64,000 nt of DNA. Origin: Sindora glabra. Its lineage: Eukaryota > Streptophyta > Magnoliopsida > Fabales > Fabaceae. A program made the translations under genes and the position numbers. The stretch covers positions 48,017,511 through 48,081,510 of the forward strand of contig CM035235.1 in assembly GCA_020226215.1 (NCBI GenBank), given 5' to 3'. The notes under the pieces are model-generated. The model was given only the letters and a program-made list of their open reading frames with translations. It had not been told where the DNA came from and did not search any database. This document shows, one piece after another, positions 51,685-64,000 of the stretch; position 1 is the stretch's first letter, and each line of letters opens with the position of its first letter.

Positions 51685-54600
51685 ATATAATTAATGCCTT
51701 AGCCTGGTTTAATTTGCTAATTTTCTTAGAGATTATTGAAAATTTAAACAAAAAAATGAAATTTCGAACTATTGCCAAGTACCTTAGATGATGTTAGGAT
51801 GACATATCTATATTGCCATCTTTATAAGAAAAACGTTTAACACTTGAATAATATGTTATTAATTTTTTACGCACTCCCTATTTCAAATTATTTTCTTTAT
51901 TCTTTTTTGTATACTTTATTTGAAGTTACAATTAATGGCATGGTAAATTGCCATTGAAGCATCCCTCCTTTTCATAAGTTGGTTAACTATTTATTGTACG
52001 GCACAAAGACAAGGATTATCATGAAGAAAGTGAAAAAGGATTGAGTGTAATTACAATTAGCAACACCTTAATTAACCAACTTTTTTTGGTGAATTAATTA
52101 ATCAACTTTTGTTATGGAAAAAGAGAGCACAATCAAGCTCTACTAGTAACAGTTAATTAATGGAATCATGACGTTGAAAGTTAAACCAAAAATGGATTCC
52201 TAGGAAGCCAAACAAATTTTGATTATTTTGAGGTTTAAAGCTTTGTTAAGAGGTAAAGCACATGTTAGGAGCTTTAATTCAACATCATCATGGTGGCCCT
52301 AATTGGAGTGGAACCTAAGGCAGACAAAAATTGAAAGTGATTCTAACTCAAAGTTGAATTTAAAAGCACCAATTTTTTTAAATTTCTTTTAAAAATATTT
52401 TTATTCTATTATTCTTGCTTCTTTACCTACATTATTTTTATAGAAAAAATTAAATTACATTATCAATTTCACTTATATTTTATTAAAAAGTGTAAAAAAT
52501 CTAATCAATATTGTATTTATTTGATAGAAACTCTATTGATTTCAAGTGAATTTTATTTGTTAATGTGCACAAATTTAAATCTTAAATATGACATTTATAA
52601 GAAAAATTCATTAATATTCTAATTCCTAAAATAATTATCTATTTTACTTGATGATTTATCAAAAGTGCAAAAAAATCCCGTTTAATATGGATACAAAATA
52701 CGCTTTAAAATAAAATTATCTTAGAGTTGGGTATTGGAGCAGTTAATCTTGAGGGACCCACATTGACCACTTGCTTTTGAAACTCAAGCACAATTAGATG
52801 GCTCAAATTTCATGCTTAATTGGAGACATTGGAAGATGCTCGGTCATTTAAAAAAACAATAATAATAACGTAATCTCTTTATTCATAATAGTAATACTTT
52901 TTCTTAGCATGGATCCCTGAATAAAATCAACAAGATCAGTTCAAAAAATCAGCGTATTGGAACTACTTTTACTTTTCGCTTAAGAGATTATAACAATAAC
53001 CCTTTGCTTGTTCACTTAGTAATTCGATGAAAAGAAAATTAAATATAAAAAAATAAAAAATAATTTTTTTCATTTGATTGTAGGATAGAAAAGGGATGAA
53101 AGAGAAAATGAGTATAAAAAAAAAGGAAGGATCCACCATAAAATTTTCTCGGAAAATACTAAATATAGATGAAAAGGAAATAAAAAATTAGCTTATTACA
53201 AATTTATCTTAATTTTATTTAATTTAAATTTTGACTTATTATTTTGAAACATAAATTTTCTTGTAAAATCCTTAATTTTAGTACTGTTCCCAAATCATAT
53301 CATATATCAAGAAATTATTTAATGAGTAACATAAATTTTTTTTAATAAATTAAGTGCAAAAGAGAGCTATCAGCACTTCGAATCATCATATTTGAGTCTC
53401 AATTTAACCCTAAATTTCCAATTGCTCTTCTTGATGATCCGATTATATCTGAAAACATCAAAATAACGTGAATTCTAGATCTGGGTTTACATTCCCTCAG
53501 TCATATCCTACTAGTTGTACTCTGTACTCTGGTGGAATAAAATGCAGTATAATAAGTTATCAAAGAACCTATTTTTTTTAATTGAATTAAACCATGAATC
53601 CTATTCATAGATTTGTATTCAATTAACGTAAATTAAATCTAATACCATATAAAATCCACATTCTTTTAGTCATTTAGGCTCTATTTTGATGTAAATAGTT
53701 GATAGGTTATATAATAAGTGATAAATTAATTTATAGTTGATAAATTAAATAATAATTAATAGCTAATAATTGATAAATTAGTTAAATATTCAAGAAATAT
53801 TTTATAAAATTAACTGCTAAATTAGTCAAAATTATAAAATAATGTAAAAAGATATATTAATATAATTAAAAAGTTTAAAATAAAAATATAATATTTAATA
53901 TTTAATTAATTATATTTATAAACTTATATATTTATTTGTTTGCATAATTTTTATTTCATAATTATTTATAATAAAATTATAATTACTTAAAATATAAGTT
54001 AATTATATTTTATAAAAAATATTTAAATTTATATTGTGAAGAGGATGAGTTGTAAATTAATAAAAAGAATAAGAATAAATTTAAAAAGAATTTAAAGAAT
54101 GATAATAGTTATAAACTGTTTCAGATAACTTATTAAAGTAGACTTTTTTTTTAACAAATTAGCATAAAAATAATTTTAAAAATTAACTTATTTGTTATAC
54201 AAAATGAAACACTAATAATTTGGGCTTTACACAATATGCATAATATTAACATTAATAATAAAGTATATATTTATAAATTAAGTGAGGTCCATAATGAAAC
54301 AAAAAATTTTAACAACTTTATGATTCAATTTAATTTATTTTTCTTTTCTTTTTTATCGAAATAAATAAAGATGAAATAAATTTTCTTTTATTATTTTCTT
54401 TTCCTTCATCTTTTTCTCTTTGCAACTAAGGAAAGTCTCAGTGTCATGGAAAGACATACGCAACATAATGCCACTATAATACTTTTCCCCGAAGAAAAAT
54501 GTTATGTTTAATTTGATTATAATACATGTTTATTAAATCTTAAAACATGTATAGTATCTTGAAAAACGATCAAATAATGCCGGTAATTTTATGACTTTTT

Positions 54601-55889
54601 TTAGTGTTAGGAGAGAGAGGAAAAAATAAATAAAAAGGCAAAATAATGAAATCAATAGTTAAGAAGCATTTTTTATTATTTTAATATTCAGAAAAATTCT
54701 TTAAATGTTTTTTTTTAAATTAGAGAAACATAAAAAGTTGAATACTGGATGGTGTTTGATGATTTTAGACCATTAATTATAAATCTTCATTCTTTCAATC
54801 TCGTTGATCAAAATTTTCAAATAAAAAGGTTATAACACCTATTTTCCTTTTTTTTTTTATTCTTCTCTATTTGGACATAATTTTAATACTAAGGTAACAT
54901 GAGTTTTGTTTTTAAAGTTTTCTCATCTAGTATTTTAAATGTAAATTTATGATATTGCTTAGGGTATAAATAAATTAAATCAGATTAAATTTTATATTTA
55001 ACAAGTTAGATTTGCTTCTCAAGGCATTGATCTAAATTTAGTATATTAATTTATATAAGTGTAAAATTTGAATTGAGTGTAATTAATTAAAAAATTGACA
55101 TTATTTATTATCCTATTTAGAAATTTAATTATATAAATAAATTTTTTAAATATATTAATCGATAAGGATTTTTTAAAACCTAAAATAGAATAATGACTTA
55201 ATTAAATCTATATAGATAGATATAAATATTAAAATATTATATTATATATACATTGTATTATATTATATTATAAATAAATTAATCTAATATACTTATGAGA
55301 ACTTAAATAAAATAAGTATAATTTATTTATTAATTTTAACGTAAGTTAAATAGATAAATAAGATGGAATTCTATTTGCATGCTTAATACTGCCAATATAT
55401 TAGTTTTGAATAGTACGTCATCCTTCCTATTAAAAATGATAAATATTGAATAAAAATAATAAATTAATAAGAATAAAAAAATTATCTCATCTGAGATTTC
55501 ATTTACTTATATTTACATTCTTCTACCTTTATAAATATACATTATTTTTATTTTTACCTTTTATAGTAAAAGAGATTAATACAAGTTTGAAATACAGAAA
55601 CTCAAATGAAAACACTTACTTTTAAAAATAAAAATAAAAATTTAATTTGACCCTCAATAAATTTTGTAAAACAGCAATGTTCACCAAAATTTTTTATATA
55701 TTTTAATTATATTACATTTTCTCAATTTTATTAATAAATAAAAAATAATAATCAATTTTATAGTTTATTTATAAATTTTGTAATATTTATATATATATTA
55801 AAATTTTAATTTTAAATTATTAAAATATACAAAATTAATAATATTATTTTATTTATTAAATATAATTAAAAACCCATGATGATGTAATC
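51685..55889. other. AT-rich spacer
   Basis: No supported gene. About 52110-52330 is slightly GC-richer but has neither a reading frame nor a recognisable RNA fold. Confidence 0.5.
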
Positions 55890-56280
55890 AGAATTAACAA
55901 GAATTTTTCCGATGTGGTTAGAAGTGTATCACGTTGCCCAATGCGTGAATCGGCCGCTCTCCACTTGGCTTGCCGTCCGGTGGATAAGTGATGTAACGCC
56001 ATCGATTGCATCAACAAGAGCGTGCCATGCTTTTCACTTCCACGCGCTTTCTTCTCGTGAAGCCACGCTCCCACGAGAATCAAGGAGGCTCATTGATCAC
56101 GCAGTGACAGCTCTGCCGTGCTCGTCACGCATTCTGGGCGGCTGCATCATTACTTTCTACGAAACAATAAACACGTTTCGCACACCAAGTCCTCCCACGT
56201 GCCGTTTTATTAGTCTGCTGTCGCCAACGTGCTTCCATCGCGCACAATACACATCCTTGATTCTGTCGAATAAATAAATA
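55890..56280. other. GC-rich island with G-box motifs, no recognised gene
   Basis: This 390-bp block stands out sharply from AT-rich surroundings. It contains CCCACGTGCC, CAACGTGC, GATAAG and GTGATGTAACG. A 121-codon frame on the plus strand (55912-56277) is open mainly because GC-rich DNA has few stops; it is rich in Arg, Ser, Thr and Cys without a recognised domain. A distal regulatory region, a captured gene fragment or a promoter relic are all possible. Confidence 0.45.
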
Positions 56281-59190
56281 AACGAAAATTTCTAACATAC
56301 GCTCTCAGAAAATGAAAATTATTGGCTAAAACATCGTTTTCATCCATTAACACGTTTTGTATCAATTTCTAAATAATAAATTGGCTATCCTAATCTTTCT
56401 ATCCATAATTTCACTAATGGATAAACAGTTTAATAAATAAAAGAATCAAAATGAAATATATAATTATGATGTGAAGGATGAAATTAATAAAAATAAAATA
56501 ATGTAACTTACATTTATATAAAATAAATATTATAAATAAAAATGAAAATAAATTTAAATTAATTTACAATTTACAATAACTTAATTATTACTTTCTAAAA
56601 AATTTAAATTATTACAAGACACAAATCTATTTCAATAGAATTAGAATTTTCTATTGATTGCTATTATTGTTAGTTAATTATCATGTGATAAAAGTGAAAA
56701 ATATTACATTATTTAAAGAATTTTTGTTATTTTTCTGAATTTTTTTTAAAAATAATTGAATTAATTAAAATAATATTCATATAAATTATAATTTTAATAA
56801 ATTAAAAATATTAATTTTAACTATTAAATTAAATATATGCTATATTTTAATAATATTTTTCAAACTTAAAAATTTATTGGTGGAATAACATATACATAAA
56901 AATGTGTACTTAAATTTATTTTAAAAATTAATATGAAAGTTATTTTAAATTAATCATTCTTTTTATTTGGGGTTTATCATGAATAAAAACTATATCAATT
57001 TAATCCCTCACAAATTTTTAATATTAATTTCATCTCTCATATTTTATTTATTTATTTTAATCTTTCTACTTGTATAATTATTAACCCACTAATTAAATTA
57101 CTGACAAATGGATCAAATTAATTAATTTATTAAAAAAATCCTTAAAAATGAATTTATTAACGGCCTCTGAGTCTATCTTCGATAATCTTTATTGCCTAAC
57201 GAAACGTACCAGAGAATCTTACAAGTAGAAATAGTGTCGATAATTGGGGAAGTTCAACGTTAATATTCTTAAAATTAATTAATCTTTGATGGATTTCATC
57301 TTGTCTTCAGATATATATATATATATATAAATGTGTGGATTTAACTAAAAAAATTATATACTTCAATTATAGTAAATAAATAAATAAATGAATGAAAATA
57401 TATATTTATACATTTGTAGTGATGTAGTCAAAATTCATTTTATTCATCCATGATTTAAAGTCAAATTAACTTGTTAATGATTTTTAAGTAAAAATACATT
57501 TTTCATACCCTAACTTTTATTAAAACTCCTAATTTTACTCTCAAAATTTAATTTGAAGCAAATTTTTTACTTAACATTTTTTAAAATATGCAATATTTTT
57601 CAATAGTCTGGTAATAATAGGATTTTCTATAAACATAGTTACATAATATCTAACTCGACATATTACTTTACTCATACGAATAATATTTCATATTAGAATA
57701 ATAATGAAATACATTTAGTCTCATAATTTTTAATAAAATTTTAATTTTATCTCCAATTTTTATTCTCTAACTTTTCTTTCTATGATTATATAATTATCTA
57801 ATTGCTCGCTCTTATAATTAACTTCTAATTCTATTTTATTCTCTTCTTCATTTTCATAGAAATTTTATATTAGTTTTTAACTTGATTTCTTTTGTGTAAT
57901 ATTTTTTCTTATAGACAACTTTTTTTTTACACTGGTTTAATAAAAAAGCTTAGTTGATGCTTTTTGCTAATGACGATTCATTTTTTTTGAAATCATTGTT
58001 GTCTAACATTTTTTCTTTACTATTATATAAGATCTTCTTTATTCACATCTTCTTCATTAACATCCTCATTATTTTTGAAAATTTAAAAGAGTAAATTTAT
58101 TTTGAATTAAATGTAAGAGACATAATTGATATTTCAGTAAAAGTTAATGGATTAAAAGTATGTTTATATTATAAAAATATAAAAATATAAAAATATAAAA
58201 ATATGACTCATATAAATTATATAAGATATCAAGTAAGCAACTGTATTAAAAAATCCTAATAAAGTTACATTATCAAATAAATTTGTTTTAAAGGAAAGTT
58301 AACAGACAAGATTGAAATTTATGTAAAAGTTACAGTACAATAATATCTTTTTTATTAACATTTTGTCTGTAAAAGATAATTTAAAAAATAAATAAAATTT
58401 GTATATTTTTATCACATTATCTGCTTCCTCATCTATGAAAGTTACAAAATTAAGAATGAATTTTATGGTTGAGTTATTTGATTCAAGGGACGGTATTTTA
58501 AGTTACAGCTGATATTTAAGTATATCGTTAAAACTATCGTTTTTGCAAATTTAACTTCTCAATTTTCTGAGTTTGGTAAGTAACGGAGAAGATTAAAGGA
58601 TGCAATTATCATGTAGTTTTTATGGAAAAGCTAGCTGAGATAGACAAAATGTTTAAAAAGCAAACTATAAAATGAGTAAATTTTAATGCTTCAAATTATT
58701 GATTGATAAAATAAACTTGGATCATGCTAAATGTGGATAAACTATATTTTTTTATAAATGAAAATTAATTGTGATCAATTTTTTTTTATCATTTACCAAT
58801 TTTGTAAAATTTATAACATTAAAAATATATTTTTTAATTTTCATGAAAATAAAAATTATAAGAAATGACAAATAACCTTAATTTATAAAATAATAAAATG
58901 ATACTTATTATAATAATAGAAATATAAAAAAATCATTGGATAATTCTCTTTTATGCGTTGCAGGGGCTTTTTATTGCATAAAATGTATTTTTTTTTATTT
59001 TATACAATTAAGTAAAATAAATAATTTAATAATATTACTGAATTTGAGTTCTCCTAAAATTATCTTATAAATGTTTCTTGTTTATAGTTGTGACTAGCCA
59101 GAAAATTCGCTTTTTAAGTTTTAACATCAATCCAATTAATAATTGATTTGCACATCCAGCCCTTTTCTATTTATATTTAGAGATTAAGAT
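56281..59190. other. AT-rich spacer with foldback-family relics
   Basis: About 56330-56480 and 56980-57125 resemble arms of the foldback element at 34331-35640 (blocks like CCTCACAAATTTTTAATATT and TTTTAATCTTTCTA). An imperfect (ATAAAAAT)n run lies near 58169-58204. No gene is supported. Confidence 0.4.
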
Positions 59191-59436
59191 TTTATTTATT
59201 TTGCTAAAAAATATTTTTTTATAAAAAGTATTATTTAAATATATATATCGATGAAAGAGTGATATATTATATAAATTTGAGGCAAATGATATATATAAAT
59301 TTATAATAAAAAAAGAAATTTTTAAAAAATTACTTTTTAATATTTTTTATATTTAATATTAAATAAATAAAATATTTTTTATTATTTTAATATTTTATGA
59401 TTATATTTTAAATAATATATTTTCTGTCAACATAGA
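59191..59436. mobile_element. MITE-like element, GGAAAATATTTT-type, copy 3
   Basis: Related to the copies at 33981 and 48385 by the central TTAATATTAAATAAATAAAA block and the right end TTTTCTGTCAACA. Confidence 0.45.
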
Positions 59437-60489
59437 CAGATCATAAGCAATAACCAGGAAAGTTATTATTTTTTTTTCAATTTCAATTAAAAAATTAGAA
59501 GTCGTTATCTATACATTTTCTTCACTCAAATTCTAATTTCAAGCCGCGTGTAATAATCGTTTGACCTTTTCCATTAATATAGTTTAATAAAAAAAAATTC
59601 TGAATGCACAATTGTAGAGTTTGGATTTACACAATTGTTTTATCCTAATGTATAGATGAAAATATAGTAAGCATTTGAACATCTAGTTTTGCACAATATT
59701 TTAGAATAACGTCACGTTCAACTTCCAATACAGATCATTTTATATAAATTAAAATTTTGATTTTTTATTTATAAATATAATAATATTACATCCTTTAAAA
59801 TTTATAATTAAAATTATTAATTTTTTATTTTTATATTTATAATAATTATTAGTCCATTCCTTCATTTGTAATATTAGAATAAATTAAAATATTAAAATGA
59901 ATTGATAAATTTTATCTAAATAATATCAAATTAATAAAATTTTATTAATATGATAATATATAAATTAATAATAATATGATATTAACTTATATTAATAATA
60001 AATTAAATTTAATTCATTTTTCTTAACCGACAAAAAGTTTGCAGTAATAAGAGGAGTCCGATTAAAGTTATATATATATATATATATGCGGTAAAATGAT
60101 TTTCTTTTTATTTTTTTGATAATACATTCAAACTCTTCAATAAATTCAAACTTCACAATTGGCCAGCTAATTTTTTTCATTATATGACTTTAGTTTTTAA
60201 ATTATTTTAATTTAAAAAATAAAAACAAGAATTTCAATAAAGGAATTATATCTGCCTCTTTTAAATTTGTGTTTTCAATTTTTTTTATTTGGTGCAACGT
60301 TGAGTAAAAAATTTAAAAATTGAAATATTAATAAATTTCATCTTTTTTAATAAGAATTATCTATAAAAATTATATTTTTATATATTAATAAATAAAATTT
60401 ATCCAAAATAAACTTACTTCTCTTTTTTATCTTTATATAAACATATATTTTTATTTGCAAAGAAATTGAAAATAATACATTTTTTAATT
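59437..60489. other. AT-rich spacer
   Basis: No supported gene. A short (TA)n run lies near 60069-60088. Confidence 0.5.
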
Positions 60490-60770
60490 GGTCTCAATTT
60501 CTTTTGCATGTGAAGGGATTGATTGAGGGCGTGACTTGCCAGTCTTATGATGATCACGTGAAGTTCATTTGTATGGTTTGGCAGCTCTGTCTCTGCGTCC
60601 AGAAGGAATCGGACGATAAGAATAAAAACAAAGTTGTTGGCTGCTCACGTATTCAGCGTGTGCGTTTTGATTGTGGCGTTCGTCTCGCAGTTGAAACAGC
60701 CACCTCAGCAAATTAATCAAAGGAAGTGGAAGGAGAGAACTTTGTTACTTTATCTTAGAGATACAATGGG
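60490..60770. other. GC-rich island, no recognised gene
   Basis: A second isolated GC-richer block carries GATCACGTGA and CTCACGTATTCAGCGTG. The 70-codon plus-strand frame at 60504-60716 has no recognised domain. Its ACGT-core motifs resemble those of the island at 55890-56280. Confidence 0.4.
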
Positions 60771-61580
60771 CCATTAGTGTCATATTGAAGGAAAATGAAT
60801 TTTTTAAATGAAATTAAATGTTTTGTAGTTCTCTCAAATTAATCATGATTTTTTTTTCAATATACTAAATTATTAAAATTAAAAGGAAACTTTAAATTTA
60901 CAAAATTTTCTTATTTTGAGTGAAAAAACTATTTTCAATTCCAATAGTAAAAGCAATATTTTGAAATTTGGATCGGACCAGCCAGTTCAATCGGTCCAAT
61001 CGGAAATCAAGTCCTGATTTGATTTGGATTCCACTATAAACTTGGACAACTGATCAGATCAATTTGAATCGGCCTAACCTGCTATTCATTCAAAAACTCG
61101 TTGAACTAATGCAACTCAATTTGGGCAGGTTAACTATCACTTCAATTTAAAAAATTCGACCTACATTCCAGATGCCTTGAACCAACATCCTTAGAAATGA
61201 AGCGCACGTCTCTGCCACTTGGACCAGAGCATGTTTCATTTATATAATGACAAACTTTATATATAATGTATATTTTATGTTTTTCATATATAATTTCATC
61301 TGAATTTTTTATGAATAATATATTATATATGTTTATATAATATATTATATACATTCATATTATATATTATATAATTAAACTATTCTTGTTTAGCTGATAT
61401 TTAATTTAAATTTTTTATTAGATTGAAATGATATATAATTTTAATATTATAAAATAATATTAAAATTATAATAAATATTTATAATTAAAGTAAGATTAAT
61501 GATAATTATTTTGTATTTCATAAACGTATTTGTACAAGTTAAATTAATTTAATCTTTTTATGTATACATATAATATTATA

Positions 61581-61636
<56 letters not shown>

Positions 61637-63117
61637 ATAACTAATTCAATCACCCGATTTAACCAGTTAAACAAGTTTGACCTTCACCCATTCACCTTTC
61701 TTGGTCAATAATCGGTCCAAATCTAAAAACATTAAGTGAAAGATCTCTTTCATTATTTTTCCTAAGGGACATATATTTTCTACGTTAATTTTCATTAAAA
61801 TTTCACTTTTATCCTATAAATTTTATTTTAAATAGTTCATTCTTTTAGTTTTTAAAAAGTATGAAATATTATTAAGTAGCTTAATACCATTAGTTTTATT
61901 TAAAAAAAAACAAAAGTATTTACATAACCTCCAATTCAATATATTACATAACATACATAACTATAAATTTAAAAATCAGATTTTTTATTGAACTAAATAA
62001 AACATCAGTTCACTAGTTTATTAATTTAATTATTGGTTCATTGGTTGAACTAATTTTAGTTTTAAAAATATAAATTATATAGATAGACTAATAACATATA
62101 TTTAAAATAGTAGAATACAAGTAGTATTATAATAATTTATATTAGAAATAAAATAGTAAAATATAAGTATTTAATTAAAAAAATTTATATATAATTTAAT
62201 TTTTATTAATTATACAACATAAAAATCATATGTGAAAAAATAACCAAAAAATTTACTATATTATAACATTATGATTCTTATTTAAAAACTTAATAAATAA
62301 AATTATATAATTTAATAAAATAATTAATTAAGTAAATGTTAGGTGTTAATTTTAAGTTTTGTAAAGTTTAAGGACGTGATTTCTAAATTTTTAAAGTTGG
62401 AAGGAGCAAAATTTAACTCTTTCAAAGTTGAAAGGGGATAATTTACATTTTTTTCTAAAATTAAAACTTCAATAGAAGATTAAAAATACTTTTCCCCTTC
62501 CCTAAAGAAAGAAAGATGCAACACTATGGGGCCTTGATTATTCGAAAGAAACAAAAAAAAAAAATTGGTTCGTAGTATATTTCTCTTCCAGTAACATTAG
62601 AACAAGAAGAGATCAATTGACTTGTAATATGGAATGCAAGAGGTTTAGTGGAAGATTATTTTTTTAAACGAGAAAATTAATTTTTTTATTACTACACCTT
62701 TAAATGTCCTTTTTTTAATCATAATACATGGATATATATGATATTCCTTTATTTATGTAAAAAAATAAGATTTTTCTATAAAAAGTTTTCTTAAAAAACT
62801 AACGTAGCCTTAAATATCTTTTTTCCCCCATAACATTATGTTTTTTAATCCAGCCGTTAATATAAAATTAGTCATTGTTATGCAAACAATTAGAGTGTTA
62901 AAACCTTCTTACATTTTATAGGTTTATTTTATGTTGAATTTGAATTTTATTGATGGAATAGTAAATAAGTTTATATTAAGAAAAAAATTTGTAAAAATGA
63001 TTTATATAATAAGCATATTAAATCTCAATTTTCTGAAAATCTTATTCTATTGAAAGTTATCAAATGGTATAAATATAAATTTATGATTCGTTTACTTTGT
63101 TGGAAGATATTTTTTAT
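60771..63117. other. spacer with repeat-like GGTCCAATCGG blocks
   Basis: About 60965-61135 and 61640-61725 carry motifs such as CAATCGGTCCAATCGG and AATCGGTCCAAATC, typical of high-copy plant repeats. A (TA)n run at 61584-61632 lies between them. No gene is supported. Confidence 0.4.
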
Positions 63118-63565
63118 AAAAAAATTATATTTTATTTTATTTTCTAAATCGTTAACTATGAATCAAGATATGATTTTTTAACAATTTCAAAAGAGATTAG
63201 TAAACTATATAGAAGAGGAAAATTAACTTTTATGGCTCAACTTAAGTTATTTAGCGCATCCATGATTTCCTTTCTTAAGTTATTTAGCGCATCCATGATT
63301 TCCTTTCTTAAAATTGATAGCCTCTGATCTCCAGGAATTAACTGAGGTTTCTGCAATTTACGAACAATCAGATATGATCTTTTATAGACAAATTATTTAA
63401 AAAAAATGTTTTATTTTATTTCGTAGATCGTTAATTATGAATCAAGATATGATTATTTTAGCAATTTCAAAAGAGATTAGTAAACTATGTAGAAAAGGAG
63501 AATTAAATTTTATGGCCCAGCTTGAATCATTTAGCACATCCATGACTTCCCTTCTTGAAGTTGAG
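63118..63565 (+). repeat. diverged direct duplication with nested 33-bp tandem repeat
   Basis: About 63118-63306 and 63386-63565 are related copies sharing ATGAATCAAGATATGATT and TTTCAAAAGAGATTAGTAAA. The first also contains two exact adjacent 33-bp units, 63241-63273 and 63274-63306, with core TTAGCGCATCCATGATTTCC. Confidence 0.8.
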
Positions 63566-63604
63566 GGGAACCTCTGTATGCTACAACCTCACTCGTATAT
63601 CTAA
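63437..63604 (+). pseudogene. 55-codon open frame, probable relic of an unknown protein
   Basis: An ATG-initiated frame of 55 codons lies in the second copy of the local duplication. It begins MNQDMIILAISKEISK and contains two helix-like stretches. The corresponding frame in the first copy (ATG near 63158) ends after seven codons because of a short deletion. Loss of one copy suggests decaying coding DNA, probably from a transposon, but the family is unknown and it may be chance. Confidence 0.25.
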
Positions 63605-64000
63605 GATAGGGACTTTCTTTTATTGTACCTTAATAATAAGAATGCAATCTCAAAAAGAATTAGAGAAATAGGAATCATTTAAATAAGTTAATTTAACTAG
63701 GTTATGAATTCTTTTCATTATAAGATTTAGGTAAGAATACAAATTATCCTTACCAACTATAGAGTGGTTGGATTTTACCTCCACAAATTATAGAAATAGG
63801 TAAATTATTTCCTAAAATTATATAAAATTTAAATTTTACTCACACCGTTAGTAATTTAACTAGAAATATTAGAAAAAATTATAAATTAATCCCATTAATA
63901 ATGAGATAATTATATTTTTCTCCTATTAACTTTTAAAATTTATAAATTAATTCCTTAATTATATAAAACTTACGATTAAGAATTTTAAAAAAGTTTTTAA

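Overview
The window is plant nuclear DNA, almost certainly from a eudicot and most likely a rosid. It is very AT-rich. Its genes have plant-type introns, and the recognisable proteins belong to plant-specific families: a CYP703 cytochrome P450, the RNA-directed DNA methylation factor DMS3, and a MYC-type bHLH factor. Gene density is low. Most of the 64 kb is AT-rich spacer filled with decayed transposable elements and local repeats. I cannot name the species.

Layout. 1-5.8 kb holds spacer and a badly decayed coding relic. 5.8-8.4 kb is a complete two-exon CYP703A2 gene on the minus strand. 9.0 kb is a tRNA-Gln(CUG) gene on the plus strand whose acceptor stem and A box look damaged. 10.3-14.9 kb is a multi-exon DMS3 gene on the minus strand, with one apparent GC-AG intron. 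16.9-20.0 kb is a degenerate tandem array of about 30 units of about 98 bp, most of which contain a small hairpin. 22.0-28.4 kb is a dead Ty1/copia retrotransposon on the plus strand. 29-35.6 kb contains several small inverted-repeat elements and a 1.3-kb foldback element. 35.4-40.2 kb is a recent direct tandem duplication of a 2.4-kb segment. 44.4-46.25 kb is an intron-free bHLH13/JAM2-type gene on the minus strand. 47-64 kb is gene-poor, with MITE-like elements, two GC-rich islands near 56.0 and 60.6 kb, and a short duplicated relic at 63.1-63.6 kb.

The genes do not form a pathway or operon. CYP703A2 makes in-chain hydroxylated fatty acids for pollen-wall sporopollenin. DMS3 is part of the DDR complex that recruits RNA polymerase V to silenced DNA. 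The bHLH protein is a jasmonate-response regulator. From memory, bHLH13, a tRNA and CYP703A2 are also adjacent, in this order and with the two protein genes on one strand, at the start of Arabidopsis chromosome 1 (At1g01260-At1g01280). The window therefore looks like an ancestral gene block stretched to about 40 kb by repeats, with DMS3 inside it. I did not find a convincing new functional system; the hairpin-unit array is the most unusual structure.
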